DNA of 64,000 bases from Pseudomonadota bacterium. GTDB taxonomy: Bacteria; Bdellovibrionota_B; Oligoflexia; Silvanigrellales; Silvanigrellaceae. This document shows, one piece after another, positions 1 through 8,300 of this stretch (position 1 is its first letter; each line of letters starts with the position of its first letter). The notes below the pieces were generated by a model. It made no database searches. It was not told the DNA's origin and worked only from the letters and a program-made list of their open reading frames with translations. Position numbers and translations under genes: made by a program. The stretch is taken from the NCBI GenBank assembly GCA_009926615.1, contig RFOM01000002.1, forward strand, positions 1 to 64,000, in the 5' to 3' direction.

Positions 1-193
1 ACTCCAGCTCCGTGCTGAAAACCCCAATGATTGCCGGTGTCAGGGGCAGGCTGACCGCACAGCCCTCGGATATCAGGTGTTGCGCAGGAAAACTTTCAGC
101 CTGCAGGTTTGCGATGGCAAACGAGGGAAAAATCAACGCAACGAGCAGGGGTGCCGTGCGGGAAGGCTTGCAAGTCTGCTCAAGAGCGGTTAT
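1..193 (-). CDS. Possible N-terminus of a secreted protein, runs off the left edge
   Basis: A reverse-strand frame is open from about position 193 to the window edge. It encodes a short basic stretch, a hydrophobic core (LLVALIFPSFAIA) and an Ala-rich cleavage-like site, which looks like a signal peptide and the start of a mature domain. It would be divergent from rpsF. A GGAG-rich stretch lies upstream on this strand, but no ATG, GTG or TTG is in frame at the right distance, so the start is unresolved. It may be a real gene with an unusual start or frameshift, or chance. The rest of 1-281 shows no other gene and probably carries the rpsF promoter. Confidence 0.3.
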   Translation of the reverse strand, partial: MTALEQTCKPSRTAPLLVALIFPSFAIANLQAESFPAQHLISEGCAVSLPLTPAIIGVFSTELE

Positions 194-281
194 GCGCGAC
201 GGTCTGGTGAATCTCCTTGCTCCTCTCGCGGAATGGGGGGGGCTCCCTTGTGTACGCAGCGATCCAGAAGGAGTTTTTAAA

Positions 282-704
282 ATGCGTGAATACGAAGCAA
301 TGATCATTACGAAACCTGACCTTCCAGAAGCAGAACTCAGCAAGATGCTGACCCGCTGGGAAGGTATTATTGCCAACAATGGCGGTCAAATCATCCGCAA
401 AGATACTTGGGGTGTCCGCAAGTTGGCATATCCAATCAACAAGGTGACGCGCGGTGCATACCACGTGTTCGACGTTGCAACCTCGCAGGACAACGCCCGC
501 GAGCTCGAGCGTATTCTGAAGCTCGACGAAAACGTTCTTCGCAGCCTCATCATCAAGCTGGCAGACGCTGTGAATGTTGAAGCCCGCCGCGTTGAATTGC
601 AGAAGCTTGCAGAAGCCGCTGCGACCCGCGCTGCCGAGCAGGCACGCGAGCGCGCTGAAGGCGATTCCATGTCAGCCCGCCGCGGTGGACGTGACGAGGA
701 GTAA
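282..704 (+). CDS. rpsF: 30S ribosomal protein S6
   Basis: S6 binds the central domain of 16S rRNA together with S18 in the small subunit platform. The 140-residue product begins MREYEAMIITKPDL and contains the family blocks GGQIIRKDTWGVRKLAYPI and GAYHVFDV, then a charged Ala/Arg/Glu-rich tail of about 35 residues. The ATG at 282 follows an AAGGAG ribosome site at 268-273 with good spacing. An in-frame extension back to a GTG at 12 is not S6-like and is rejected. The next gene is a membrane protein 43 bases on, then rplI, the usual S6/L9 neighbourhood except that rpsR (S18) is absent. Confidence 0.97.
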   Translation: MREYEAMIITKPDLPEAELSKMLTRWEGIIANNGGQIIRKDTWGVRKLAYPINKVTRGAYHVFDVATSQDNARELERILKLDENVLRSLIIKLADAVNVEARRVELQKLAEAAATRAAEQARERAEGDSMSARRGGRDEE

Positions 705-747
705 TAACACTCCTGTCTTCTGATCTCACATCCGAGAGACGAGGCGT

Positions 748-2094
748 ATGAAGTTTATTCCTGACAGGAAAATCAGTCCGTCCGGAAACAGACCTGAACG
801 ACCCGCGGAGCACAGGCGGCCCGCGGGTCTTCTGTTCTCGGGTCTGCTTATAGCGGTCAGTTTGCTGGCTTTTGTGTTGCCGCTGGCTGCCTATCATGTT
901 GCGCAGGTCGCTTCCGTTCTGCGTGTTCGGACTTCAATTTTTCTTCTTATTGTTGTTTCGCTGGGGCTCTATTTTCTGGGAATTTTGAGTCATCAGCCGG
1001 TTTTTGCCATGGCAGGCACCTCGGGGCTTCTCAGCGCTCCGCTGCTCGTTATCGTTCTGCTTTTGCGGTCGAGGCAAATGCCGGTCTGGTGGGCTTTGGC
1101 GATTCTATCTTTGCCGGTCGCCTTGCTGCTGTCTTTTCTTTTGCAGGTTCCACAGGGATTTAATCTTGAAGAATGGGTCACCGCCGAGTTGGCGCGTTTG
1201 CCGGTGCGGCCGGACCTCAACAAAGAGCAAATTCTTCAGCAGCTGAAATCTTCCGCTGCTCTCGAACCTCTGCAAAGGGTCTTTAATCTGACGGACTGGC
1301 AACGGCTGGCTTGGTTTTTGTTTTCGGAGGCAGGAGCTCTGTCGCTGTCGCTTTTGGCATCGTTGTTCGGAACACTGGCACTCATAGACTACGCGTTTAC
1401 ACAGGGAGAGCGCATCCGTTCGATTATTTCTTACGTGCTCGAACGGGGGAGTGAATTTCCGGCGCAAATGGTCGGACTGCTCACGCAGACTCAGGAAAGC
1501 ATGACAGGAATCAGGTCGGGTTTCGTGTCGCGGCCTGAAGGCAGCGCGGCTCCACTTTCGGTGGTTTCGCACTCAAAGGTTGTTCCGGCAGTTGCCAAGC
1601 CGACCGATGCGGCCTCAGGCATCGACAGCCTCCTCCGCAGCGTTTTGCGGGATCCCGTGCCGCCTTCGAGCGCTGATTTGCTTGGCTACCGGTTTCGGTT
1701 TGCGGAGCCCCGTGGTTGGAACTTCAGAGCCTTTGATGTGCCCATTTGGGCGTCTGTGCCGTCGCTCGGGTTACTCGTTTATCTCTCGCTTCTCTGGAAG
1801 GGCGACAGCGAGCTTTCACAGTGGCTTCCTGCGGCTCCGCTGGGTGTGGTCCTCGTCTGGGGGGCATTTGCTGCTTTGGCGGTTCTGACAGCCCTCGCGG
1901 TTCAGGGCGCAGTGGTGATTCATGCCCGAATGAAGCCGCTTGCAGGGCTGTTTTTGATTCTCTTTGTTCTTGTGCTCGTGAGTGCCGTGAAGGGCGGAGC
2001 ATTGACCCTTGTCGCTGCGCTCGCGGCTCTCGGGCTTCTGGATAATGCGTACGATTTTAGAAAGCGTCTTGCCAAATCCAAAAATGCGGTGTAG
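748..2094 (+). CDS. Polytopic membrane protein, DUF2232/YybS-like
   Basis: A 448-residue integral membrane protein of unknown biochemical function. It has a short basic N-terminal tail, several hydrophobic helices within residues 28-135, a soluble stretch around 140-190, another helix near 200-215, a long polar region (about 225-335) and a hydrophobic C-terminal block (about 335-435) ending LLDNAYDFRKR. Proteins of the DUF2232 type are common between rpsF/rpsR and rplI, and both position and the C-terminal motif fit; this is family knowledge plus inference. The ATG at 748 has a GAGACGAGG ribosome site. The gene probably lies in one operon with rpsF and rplI. Confidence 0.7.
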   Translation: MKFIPDRKISPSGNRPERPAEHRRPAGLLFSGLLIAVSLLAFVLPLAAYHVAQVASVLRVRTSIFLLIVVSLGLYFLGILSHQPVFAMAGTSGLLSAPLLVIVLLLRSRQMPVWWALAILSLPVALLLSFLLQVPQGFNLEEWVTAELARLPVRPDLNKEQILQQLKSSAALEPLQRVFNLTDWQRLAWFLFSEAGALSLSLLASLFGTLALIDYAFTQGERIRSIISYVLERGSEFPAQMVGLLTQTQESMTGIRSGFVSRPEGSAAPLSVVSHSKVVPAVAKPTDAASGIDSLLRSVLRDPVPPSSADLLGYRFRFAEPRGWNFRAFDVPIWASVPSLGLLVYLSLLWKGDSELSQWLPAAPLGVVLVWGAFAALAVLTALAVQGAVVIHARMKPLAGLFLILFVLVLVSAVKGGALTLVAALAALGLLDNAYDFRKRLAKSKNAV

Positions 2095-2143
2095 GCGGTG
2101 GATTCCGTTTTCGGAGTGATGATTTTCGACTGAGGTCAAACCC

Positions 2144-2590
2144 ATGCAGGTTCTTCTTCAACAAAACGTTCCAAACCTTGGCCATATCGGTGACCTTGTT
2201 AAGGTTAAAGCCGGTTATGCCCGTAACTTCCTTTTTCCGCGCAAGCTGGCCATTCTTGCCGATGCGCGCAACAAAGCTCAACTTGAGCATCAGTTGCGTC
2301 TGGCTGAACTGGGCAAAGCCAAGGCTCTTTCAACGGCCAAGGAACTTGCAACTCAAATCGGTTCTGTCTCTCTTACGGTTCAGAAGGCCGTCGGTGAGGA
2401 AGACAAAATCTTCGGAACTGTGACAACTCAGGAACTTGCCGATGCGTTCAAAGCGGAAGGCTATGAGTTTGATCGCCGTTCAATCAGCATCCTCGACGAC
2501 ATCAAGCGCGTCGGTGTCTACCGCGGTTCCGTCAAGGTTCACCCCGAAGTTTCGGCTGAATTCAAGATTTGGGTTGTTGCTCAAGGGTAA
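2144..2590 (+). CDS. rplI: 50S ribosomal protein L9
   Basis: L9 binds 23S rRNA domain V and helps keep the reading frame. The 148-residue product starts MQVLLQQNVPNLGHIGDLV and carries the family motif GYARNFLFPRKLA, a long connecting helix and a C-terminal RNA-binding domain (KIFGTVTTQELADAF, then RRSI). The length matches the family. The ATG at 2144 follows a TGAGG site at 2131-2135. A strong hairpin terminator follows at 2623-2659, so rplI closes the ribosomal operon. Confidence 0.97.
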   Translation: MQVLLQQNVPNLGHIGDLVKVKAGYARNFLFPRKLAILADARNKAQLEHQLRLAELGKAKALSTAKELATQIGSVSLTVQKAVGEEDKIFGTVTTQELADAFKAEGYEFDRRSISILDDIKRVGVYRGSVKVHPEVSAEFKIWVVAQG

Positions 2591-2622
2591 CGGGGGCTTG
2601 CTTAAGGCTGCCGTAATCGTTC

Positions 2623-2659
2623 GAAAATGCCGCCAGCCGTTTGGCTAGGCGGCATTTTC
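2623..2659 (+). terminator. Intrinsic terminator after rplI
   Basis: A long inverted repeat: GAAAATGCCGCC at 2623-2634 pairs with GGCGGCATTTTC at 2648-2659. An inner AGCC/GGCT pair extends the stem, and TTTT lies on the descending arm. It is placed to end the rpsF-rplI transcript. Confidence 0.75.
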
Positions 2660-2708
2660 ATGCCTCGTGAAGACTCAACGTTTTGCTGATTTGACCGAAA
2701 CAATCAGT

Positions 2709-3551
2709 ATGAAACATGTGAACGAAGCACAAAAACTGTACGATGCCGGCGACGGAAGCGGAGCCCTCCACATTGTGGAGAACCTCCTCGATCTTGCGCC
2801 GCGTAACCCTGAAGCTCTCAGAATGAAGGCGAAAATTCTGGACTCTTGGGGCCGTTTCGAAGAGTCGTACCAGACTCTTCTTTTGCTTTCACAGCTCCCG
2901 AATCCCTCTGATGAAATTGTTCAGGAGATAGAACAACGCGCTACAGAAGAGCGGGAAGTGGTTTTATTCAGTGACCTGACTTCGGAAGGACGCTGGTATT
3001 ATGCTTTTCCCGCAAGTCAGTTGTGGGTATCGGTGGTCGGCCTCGTCGGGTGCGGTTTGTTTCTCATTTCCAGTTCGCGCGTGAATTTTGCCAGTCCCAA
3101 CGAAGTTATGACCATGGCTTTGTCATTCTTCTTCCTCGTTTTGCTCCCTTCGGTGATGCTTGTAGTTATTCAGTTGAGCGGAATTAAAAGGATTCTCGTC
3201 GGGCTTTCGGGCGTCAAGGTTTGCACGCGATTTAGGGAAAATCACCACAATTGGGATGATCTGAAGGCGGCTGTTATAGAGTTTGATCCCGACCCGAGAG
3301 TCGACTTTCTGGTTCTGAAGCTTTTCCGCAAATCTCAGGACAAAGAGCCGGTCATTGTATTGGACTTGTCCAGATCCCGCTGCGTGGTGCGTGCCCGCCG
3401 TCATTTTTTGAAAAACATCGTCACCCACATCGATACCGTTTGCTATGTGTCCCGAGCTGCAATCAAAACGCGGGCCAGCGTCGGCGGAGACGGACTGCAG
3501 CCGCGGGCAGAAGAAATCGCCCCTCCGCAGCTTCCACCCAAAGCCGGCTGA
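2709..3551 (+). CDS. TPR-containing membrane protein of unknown function
   Basis: The 280-residue product opens with a tetratricopeptide-like helical pair (NEAQKLYDAGDGSGALHIVE, then APRNPEALRMKAKIL, about residues 4-70). Two transmembrane segments follow (near residues 103-123 and 135-158), then a cytoplasmic C-terminal domain rich in beta-strand pattern, with a Pro-rich tail. The arrangement suggests a membrane-anchored scaffold, but I do not recognise a named family. The start is uncertain: ATG 2709 begins right at the first TPR helix but has a poor ribosome site, while a GTG at 2667 would add 14 residues and lies just past the rplI terminator. It appears to be a single-gene unit. Confidence 0.7.
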   Translation: MKHVNEAQKLYDAGDGSGALHIVENLLDLAPRNPEALRMKAKILDSWGRFEESYQTLLLLSQLPNPSDEIVQEIEQRATEEREVVLFSDLTSEGRWYYAFPASQLWVSVVGLVGCGLFLISSSRVNFASPNEVMTMALSFFFLVLLPSVMLVVIQLSGIKRILVGLSGVKVCTRFRENHHNWDDLKAAVIEFDPDPRVDFLVLKLFRKSQDKEPVIVLDLSRSRCVVRARRHFLKNIVTHIDTVCYVSRAAIKTRASVGGDGLQPRAEEIAPPQLPPKAG

Positions 3552-3641
3552 ATCAATTTCACTTTTTGATACGACATTGACTTGCTGCCGGTAGCGGAAG
3601 TTTGGCACAGTACCCGTCCATCGTTAAAAAAAGAGGTTTTC

Positions 3642-3926
3642 ATGGATCAGGCTGAAACGGCGCTGCTCGAACTCGTGTGCTTCATGAAGAGTGCGCGCCC
3701 CGAGGACTCAACCCGTCTGCTGCGCTCACTTTTGACCAATTCCGAGATTGATGCGCTTGCACAGCGGCTGGAAATTCTGGACGGACTTGCAACCGGTACA
3801 CCGCAGCGCGAAATATCGGAGCGGCTGAAGGTTGGAATTGCCACAGTGACCCGCGGCAGCCGTGTCTGGAAGCAGGAAAAAATAACGCTCAAGAACTATT
3901 TCCCGCGATCGGGAAAAGCGACCTGA
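3642..3926 (+). CDS. TrpR/YerC-family transcriptional repressor
   Basis: A 94-residue all-helical DNA-binding protein. The segment EIDALAQRLEILDGLATG matches the TrpR dimer and turn region, and REISERLKVGIATVTRGSRVWK is the helix-turn-helix with the characteristic GIAT(I/V)TRGS recognition helix. E. coli TrpR binds tryptophan and represses trp genes; YerC-type relatives have uncertain ligands, so tryptophan sensing here is inference. The ATG at 3642 follows AAAGAGG. A TTGACT box lies about 60 bases upstream. The 3' end overlaps the opposing gene by 31 bases. No trp biosynthesis gene is in the window. Confidence 0.82.
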   Translation: MDQAETALLELVCFMKSARPEDSTRLLRSLLTNSEIDALAQRLEILDGLATGTPQREISERLKVGIATVTRGSRVWKQEKITLKNYFPRSGKAT

Positions 3927-4321
3927 GCCCGTCTTGCGGTCACTTCGAAACCTGAAATAAAGCTGCCGGCATAAGAGTTGTCTTTGCTGAAGTTGACCGA
4001 CATGTTTTGTCCCTCGGAAAGGGCCAGCAAAAAGCTTCCTGTCTGAACCGTTTTGTTCTTACCTTCGCTTTCTTCGGTCCGAAGCACCACATCGAGATTA
4101 ATTTTGCCGTTCAGCTCTTTTGCAGTCAGTTGAATTTCTGTTTTTTTGGTATTGGAATCTTCTGTTACGTATGATTTTTCGCCCTCGTTGACGACGAGGC
4201 GCGGCGCTGCAATTTGCTTTCCGTCAGAAATGAGACGAATTTCAAGCTCGTATTGCTTTTGTGCGCAGGCTTGCAATCCGGCTGTCATCAGAAGCATCAA
4301 TCCTGAATGTCCTAAATTCAT
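3896..4321 (-). CDS. Small secreted protein or lipoprotein, unknown function
   Basis: A 141-residue protein beginning MNLGHSGLMLLMTAGLQACAQ, a signal peptide ending either at a lipobox-like LQAC or at an ACA-Q signal peptidase I site. The mature part is predicted beta-rich, with alternating hydrophobic and polar strands (YELEIRLISDGK, APRLVVNEGEKSYV), a pattern seen in periplasmic beta-sandwich domains; no named family is recognised. The ATG at 4321 follows GGAGGT nine bases upstream, and a longer in-frame version back to 4417 lacks this support. A TTTGACTCA box sits 61 bases upstream of the start. The gene converges on and overlaps the TrpR-family gene. Confidence 0.7.
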   Translation of the reverse strand: MNLGHSGLMLLMTAGLQACAQKQYELEIRLISDGKQIAAPRLVVNEGEKSYVTEDSNTKKTEIQLTAKELNGKINLDVVLRTEESEGKNKTVQTGSFLLALSEGQNMSVNFSKDNSYAGSFISGFEVTARRAQVAFPDRGK

Positions 4322-4381
4322 TTTTGGGTGACCTCCGAACGTCTTGCAGTCCCATTTGTATTTTCGTCCTTTGAGCGGGAT

Positions 4382-4390
4382 TGAGTCAAA
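4382..4390 (-). promoter_or_regulatory. TTTGACTCA box upstream of the 4321 gene
   Basis: On the minus strand the sequence TTTGACTCA lies 61 bases before the ATG at 4321. The same nonamer occurs before the genes starting at 27182, 36856 and 38711. It could be a -35 element (TTGACT) or an operator. The -10 match here (GAAAAT at 18 bases) is poor. Confidence 0.4.
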
Positions 4391-4543
4391 GGCCGGAAAT
4401 TGACGATTTTTTATCAATGCGAGGAAAGTGGTTTTTTTAAATTATTATTGATATTTGGCGCTTTGTATTCAAGTTCTGCCGGCATTGTCCGAATGAGTCC
4501 TCTGGCGTCGTTGAATCGTCAGCCGCCAGACGTGGAGGACATT

Positions 4544-4801
4544 ATGTTCGGTAGGATTATCAGATTTTCTTCTGTATTTGCAGCGTCGTTGTTCTTGGTG
4601 TCAGCGCCGTCTTTTGCCGAGGCGAAGACAAAAGAAAAAAAGGCACGCACTTATTGCGGATTGCCGCTTCACATCATTGGAACAATGGAGAGCGCAGGGT
4701 ACGTTATTGGCAGCAGAAAGCCCGTTTCCAAGCCGAATAACGTTATAAGCAATGAAGAATGGAATAAACATTTAGGCACGATTAAAACCTGCACCAGATG
4801 A
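4544..4801 (+). CDS. Small secreted two-cysteine protein, unknown
   Basis: An 85-residue product with a clear signal peptide (MFGRIIRFSSVFAASLFLVS, cleavage likely after SFA) and a basic mature part of about 60 residues holding exactly two cysteines, one near its start (TYCGLP) and one near the end (KTCTR), suggesting a disulphide across the mature domain. The function is unknown. The ATG at 4544 follows GTGGAGGA, a strong ribosome site; the frame extends upstream but that part looks non-coding. A textbook terminator follows at 4835-4863, so this is a single-gene transcription unit. Confidence 0.72.
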   Translation: MFGRIIRFSSVFAASLFLVSAPSFAEAKTKEKKARTYCGLPLHIIGTMESAGYVIGSRKPVSKPNNVISNEEWNKHLGTIKTCTR

Positions 4802-4834
4802 ACGTAATTCCAACTTACCTTGACGGTGAAGCCG

Positions 4835-4863
4835 CAGAGCCGCACGCCGGCTCTGTTTTTTTT
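4835..4863 (+). terminator. Intrinsic terminator
   Basis: CAGAGCCG (4835-4842), a five-base loop and CGGCTCTG (4848-4855) are followed directly by a run of eight T. It ends the small secreted-protein gene before the opposing Msr gene. Confidence 0.85.
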
Positions 4864-4901
4864 GGCCTTTTTTGCCGTTCACCGCGCTCGGGTTCCAATT
4901 G

Positions 4902-6431
4902 TCAGTCGAATTTGAATTTGCGATCAAAATGACAGGTATATCCCTTGGGATTCCGAGTCAGGTATTTCTGATGTTCGGGTTCACCGACGGAAAAACCGGT
5001 GTAGGTTTCCACGCGGGTCACGACTTTGTTTTTCCATTTTCCTGAAGCATCAACTTTACGGATGACTTTTTCCGCAGTTGTCCTTTGTTCGGCAGAGTGC
5101 GTGAAAACTGCGGATCTATACTGCGTTCCGATGTCGTTCCCCTGTTGGTTGAGCGTCGTCGGATCGTGGATGCTGAAAAAGACCCTGAGAATTTTTTCGT
5201 AGGAGACTTTTTTCGGGTCAAACAGCACTTGAACGGTTTCGGCATGGCCGGTTTTGCCGGTTTTCACCTGATCATATCCGCTCTGAAGGTCGAGTCCGCC
5301 GGAATAACCGACGCGGGTTTCATAGACACCATCAATCTCACCGAGAAGCTTTTCGAGTCCCCAAAAGCACCCGCCGGCAAGTGTCGCAATTTGTAAATTC
5401 AGCTTGTCCGCAAATTCAAAAAGGTAGATTCCGAGTCCTTCCTGTTTGAGTCCGAGCAACGGTATAAAGCGCAGAGACGCTGAGTTGATGCAGTAGCGCA
5501 GACGGGCAGGCTCCGGACCGTCGTCGAAAACATGTCCGAGGTGAGAATTTCCGCGCGACGAACGGACCTCACTGCGAATCATGCCATGCGAATTGTCGGT
5601 AAAAGTCTTGACTGCGGCGCGGTTGAGGGGTTCTGTAAAACTCGGCCAGCCTGTACCCGAGTCAAATTTCGCCTTCGATGAAAAAAGCGGCTCGCCTGAT
5701 ACCACATCGACGTACAAACCGTCTGCCTTGTGATTCCAAAATTGATTTGCAAACGGCTTTTCGGTTTCGCTGAGTTGCGTGCAGCGGTACTGTTCGGGTG
5801 TCAATTGGGTCTTAAGTTTGGCAACTTCGAGCCAAATTTCATTGCGTCTCAAAAACCAGAGCTGCCATGGTGAATTGAAGCGTGCAAAAGTCGGCTCGCC
5901 GACTGTCACGATATTTTCGCGTGCAAGCGCGGCCCTGAACAGTGACAGCTTTTCTTCGAACCGGCTTTGTGACCACGATCCGGAGTAGCTGAAAACTGCC
6001 AGTGTGCGGGCAGGAATTTCAACGATGCGCACGCGCGGGTCGTTGGGCTGAGGGAGTGTTTCGCGGGTAAAAGCTGAAGGCATGGTGAACTGGACCAGAT
6101 ATTTTGAATCCTGTTTGCTCTGGGTGACGGGGGCTGTCATTGAAATTTTAACCGATTCGCCGGATCTTTGAATCACCGGCGCGGTCATGTCGATTTTGGA
6201 TTTGGCGGTATTGTTTCCGAAGATGAAATCAGCCAGCACACGAAATGCTTTGTTTCCGGCTTTGTCAAAATTTTCATCAACCTCGGTCTGTGCGGCGAGA
6301 ACAGGTGCGTAGATTCTTATTTCAAAATCTTTGAATTCGGCAGTTCGGGTATACTTGGGCTCTTCGATGGCTGATGACTGCGAGGGCAGACTTGAAAGTC
6401 CGAAAATTAAAGGCAGAACTTTTTTAAGCAT
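4902..6431 (-). CDS. msrAB: Secreted SOUL-MsrB-MsrA fusion protein
   Basis: A 509-residue exported protein with three parts: signal peptide (1-21), a SOUL haem-binding-family domain (about 25-195, with IDMTAPVI and ISMTAPVT), MsrB (about 205-335) and MsrA (about 347-509). MsrB reduces methionine-R-sulfoxide and MsrA the S form. The catalytic cysteines are Cys314 (RYCIN) in MsrB and Cys355 (GGCFWG) in MsrA. The only other cysteines, Cys217 and Cys500, are placed to act as resolving residues. MsrB has VDVVSGEPLF where zinc-type enzymes have CxxC, so it is the zinc-free type, as in Neisseria PilB. The order B then A is the less common one. The ATG at 6431 follows AGGAG. Its likely role is repair of oxidised envelope proteins; the SOUL ligand is unknown. 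Confidence 0.93.
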   Translation of the reverse strand: MLKKVLPLIFGLSSLPSQSSAIEEPKYTRTAEFKDFEIRIYAPVLAAQTEVDENFDKAGNKAFRVLADFIFGNNTAKSKIDMTAPVIQRSGESVKISMTAPVTQSKQDSKYLVQFTMPSAFTRETLPQPNDPRVRIVEIPARTLAVFSYSGSWSQSRFEEKLSLFRAALARENIVTVGEPTFARFNSPWQLWFLRRNEIWLEVAKLKTQLTPEQYRCTQLSETEKPFANQFWNHKADGLYVDVVSGEPLFSSKAKFDSGTGWPSFTEPLNRAAVKTFTDNSHGMIRSEVRSSRGNSHLGHVFDDGPEPARLRYCINSASLRFIPLLGLKQEGLGIYLFEFADKLNLQIATLAGGCFWGLEKLLGEIDGVYETRVGYSGGLDLQSGYDQVKTGKTGHAETVQVLFDPKKVSYEKILRVFFSIHDPTTLNQQGNDIGTQYRSAVFTHSAEQRTTAEKVIRKVDASGKWKNKVVTRVETYTGFSVGEPEHQKYLTRNPKGYTCHFDRKFKFD

Positions 6432-6464
6432 ATGTTCAGCTCCTGTTGATGTTTATGATCAAAT

Positions 6465-8300
6465 TCAGCGGCTCAGGGGCAGGCCGGCGGCTTCTCTGTG
6501 ATCAAATCCGAAGGCCCTGCGCGTCAGTGCAAGAACCGGCGGCGCCTGCATACGCTTGAAGGTGCCCATTCCTGAGTATGCATTCCACCAGCGCAACAAA
6601 TCGGCTGCAAATTGTTCGCGGGAAGTAAACAGTTGTTGCATATGGCGAGCTGCATTGTCACCGATAAGTTCCTTGAGCGAACCGTCGTCCCATGCCTGAA
6701 GAGTGCTTTCAAAAGAGTGCCTGTTCCAATCTTCGACCCAAAGCCGGAAAATTGCGTCGTGATAAGGATAACAGAGCGGATCGCCTTTGCCCTGCGTCAC
6801 ATCCTGCTCGGCCGAAAGTTCCGCGCTCGGTACGACGTTGATTGTTTCCTGCGGAATGACCGGAGAGCCGAAGACGACGGTGTTGTAATGGTTGGCAATG
6901 GCGTAAATTTCTTGTTTCCAGAGATCGGCGAGCGGGGCCAGATATCCCGCGTGGTCGCCGTAAAGTGTGGAGTAGCCGACTGTCGTTTCGGATTTGTTGG
7001 CGTTGCAGGGAAAAACAGCTCCCATCGCCGAGGCAACTCCTGCAAGGACACGCGCCCCGCGATCCCGCGCCTGAATGTTTTCCTGCACGAGAGAGGGTAA
7101 CGGTTCGGGGATTGGAAAACCTTGAGTCCGGACGTCCTGAATCTGCTTCAACGTCAATTGTACTGCAGTGTCGATGGGAACAGACGCGTAGCGGCAACCG
7201 AGGTTGCGGGCGAGATTTTCGGCAGCAGAGACTGTCAATGCCGAATTGAATTGCGAGGGCATGTTCACGCAGAATACATTTTCCGGACCATAAACGCGGG
7301 AATGAAGAACTGCTGAAACGGCAGAATCAATTCCACCGCTGACGCCGACGACGACCTTTTGGAGATTCCATTCTTCCTTGATGAAGCTCAAGGCTGATTC
7401 CAGCGCAGTATGCAGTTCAGCCGTGCGTCCGGCTGGAGTTGTTTCAGCAGCCGGAGGAAGATTTTTGGTATCAATGGATTTGCAGGCCGACACAAAATCC
7501 GGAGCAACCGGATAAAATTTCCCTGATTGATACAGGCCGCTGTCTCCGTCGAAAGTAAAAATGGTCTTGCCGACGTTCTGGGTGCCCGTGCCGTTGACGT
7601 AGACCACAGGACAATTTTGAGCTGCTGAAAGCTTGCCGAAAAGTTTTCTGCGTTTGACGTGTTTGCCGGCTGTGTAAGGCGAGCAGCTGAGATTGACGAT
7701 CAGGTCGGGCTGCGCTGCACGCGCCAAAATTTCGTAGGGATGTGCGGAATAATCGTCACTCCATGCATCCTCGCAAATTCCGAGTGCGATTCGGAGCGTT
7801 TGTCCGCTTTTAAGCGTCAGATGAACGAGGCTGAGCAATTGCTCAAGCGGGACTCCGCGCTCCAGTGCAAGCTTTCGGAGATCGTAAAAATGTCTTGAAT
7901 CGTCGAACTCGCGGTAATTGGGCATCAGTGTTTTGGGCCAGAACGGCATGTTCAATGCGGGATTGCCGAGCAGACGGCCGTTTTGTGCAACAAATGCAGC
8001 GTTGAATTTGCGCACGCGTCCGTCTTCGTTCCTTTTGGAAGGGTCGATCCCGACGCTTCCGAAAATAACCGGCGTAGCCCCGCTCAGGGCGGCGATCCGT
8101 TGATTAAATTCCTCACACGCCTTGAGAAATGAAGGCCGTTCCCAGACATCTCCGATAAAATATCCCGGCAGGGCCATCTCCGGGAATACGACAAGTTCAG
8201 CCGATTCTTTGCCGGCCTGTGCAACGGCGGCCTCTATGGATTTAAAGTTGGCCCCGGGAGCTGCAGCTTTAATTCTTGTCTGAGCGATAAAGATACGCAT
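6465..8300 (-). CDS. nadE: Glutamine-dependent NAD+ synthetase
   Basis: Makes NAD+ from nicotinate adenine dinucleotide, ATP and glutamine. Residues 1-270 form a nitrilase-type glutaminase domain with the Glu of FPEMALPGY and the Cys of LGICEDAW. Residues 290-611 form the NAD synthetase domain with the ATP pyrophosphatase loop SGGIDS at 321-326 and the downstream block NKSETTVGYSTLYGD. Ammonia would be channelled between the two. The length of 611 is normal for the two-domain form. The ATG at 8300 begins MRIFIAQTR, as expected for this family. The gene lies 33 bases upstream of the Msr fusion and may share its transcript; it is divergent from livK. Confidence 0.96.
   Translation of the reverse strand: MRIFIAQTRIKAAAPGANFKSIEAAVAQAGKESAELVVFPEMALPGYFIGDVWERPSFLKACEEFNQRIAALSGATPVIFGSVGIDPSKRNEDGRVRKFNAAFVAQNGRLLGNPALNMPFWPKTLMPNYREFDDSRHFYDLRKLALERGVPLEQLLSLVHLTLKSGQTLRIALGICEDAWSDDYSAHPYEILARAAQPDLIVNLSCSPYTAGKHVKRRKLFGKLSAAQNCPVVYVNGTGTQNVGKTIFTFDGDSGLYQSGKFYPVAPDFVSACKSIDTKNLPPAAETTPAGRTAELHTALESALSFIKEEWNLQKVVVGVSGGIDSAVSAVLHSRVYGPENVFCVNMPSQFNSALTVSAAENLARNLGCRYASVPIDTAVQLTLKQIQDVRTQGFPIPEPLPSLVQENIQARDRGARVLAGVASAMGAVFPCNANKSETTVGYSTLYGDHAGYLAPLADLWKQEIYAIANHYNTVVFGSPVIPQETINVVPSAELSAEQDVTQGKGDPLCYPYHDAIFRLWVEDWNRHSFESTLQAWDDGSLKELIGDNAARHMQQLFTSREQFAADLLRWWNAYSGMGTFKRMQAPPVLALTRRAFGFDHREAAGLPLSR

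Noticed and set aside
12..281. Upstream in-frame extension of rpsF from a GTG
   Set aside because: The added residues do not resemble S6, and the ATG at 282 has a strong ribosome site.
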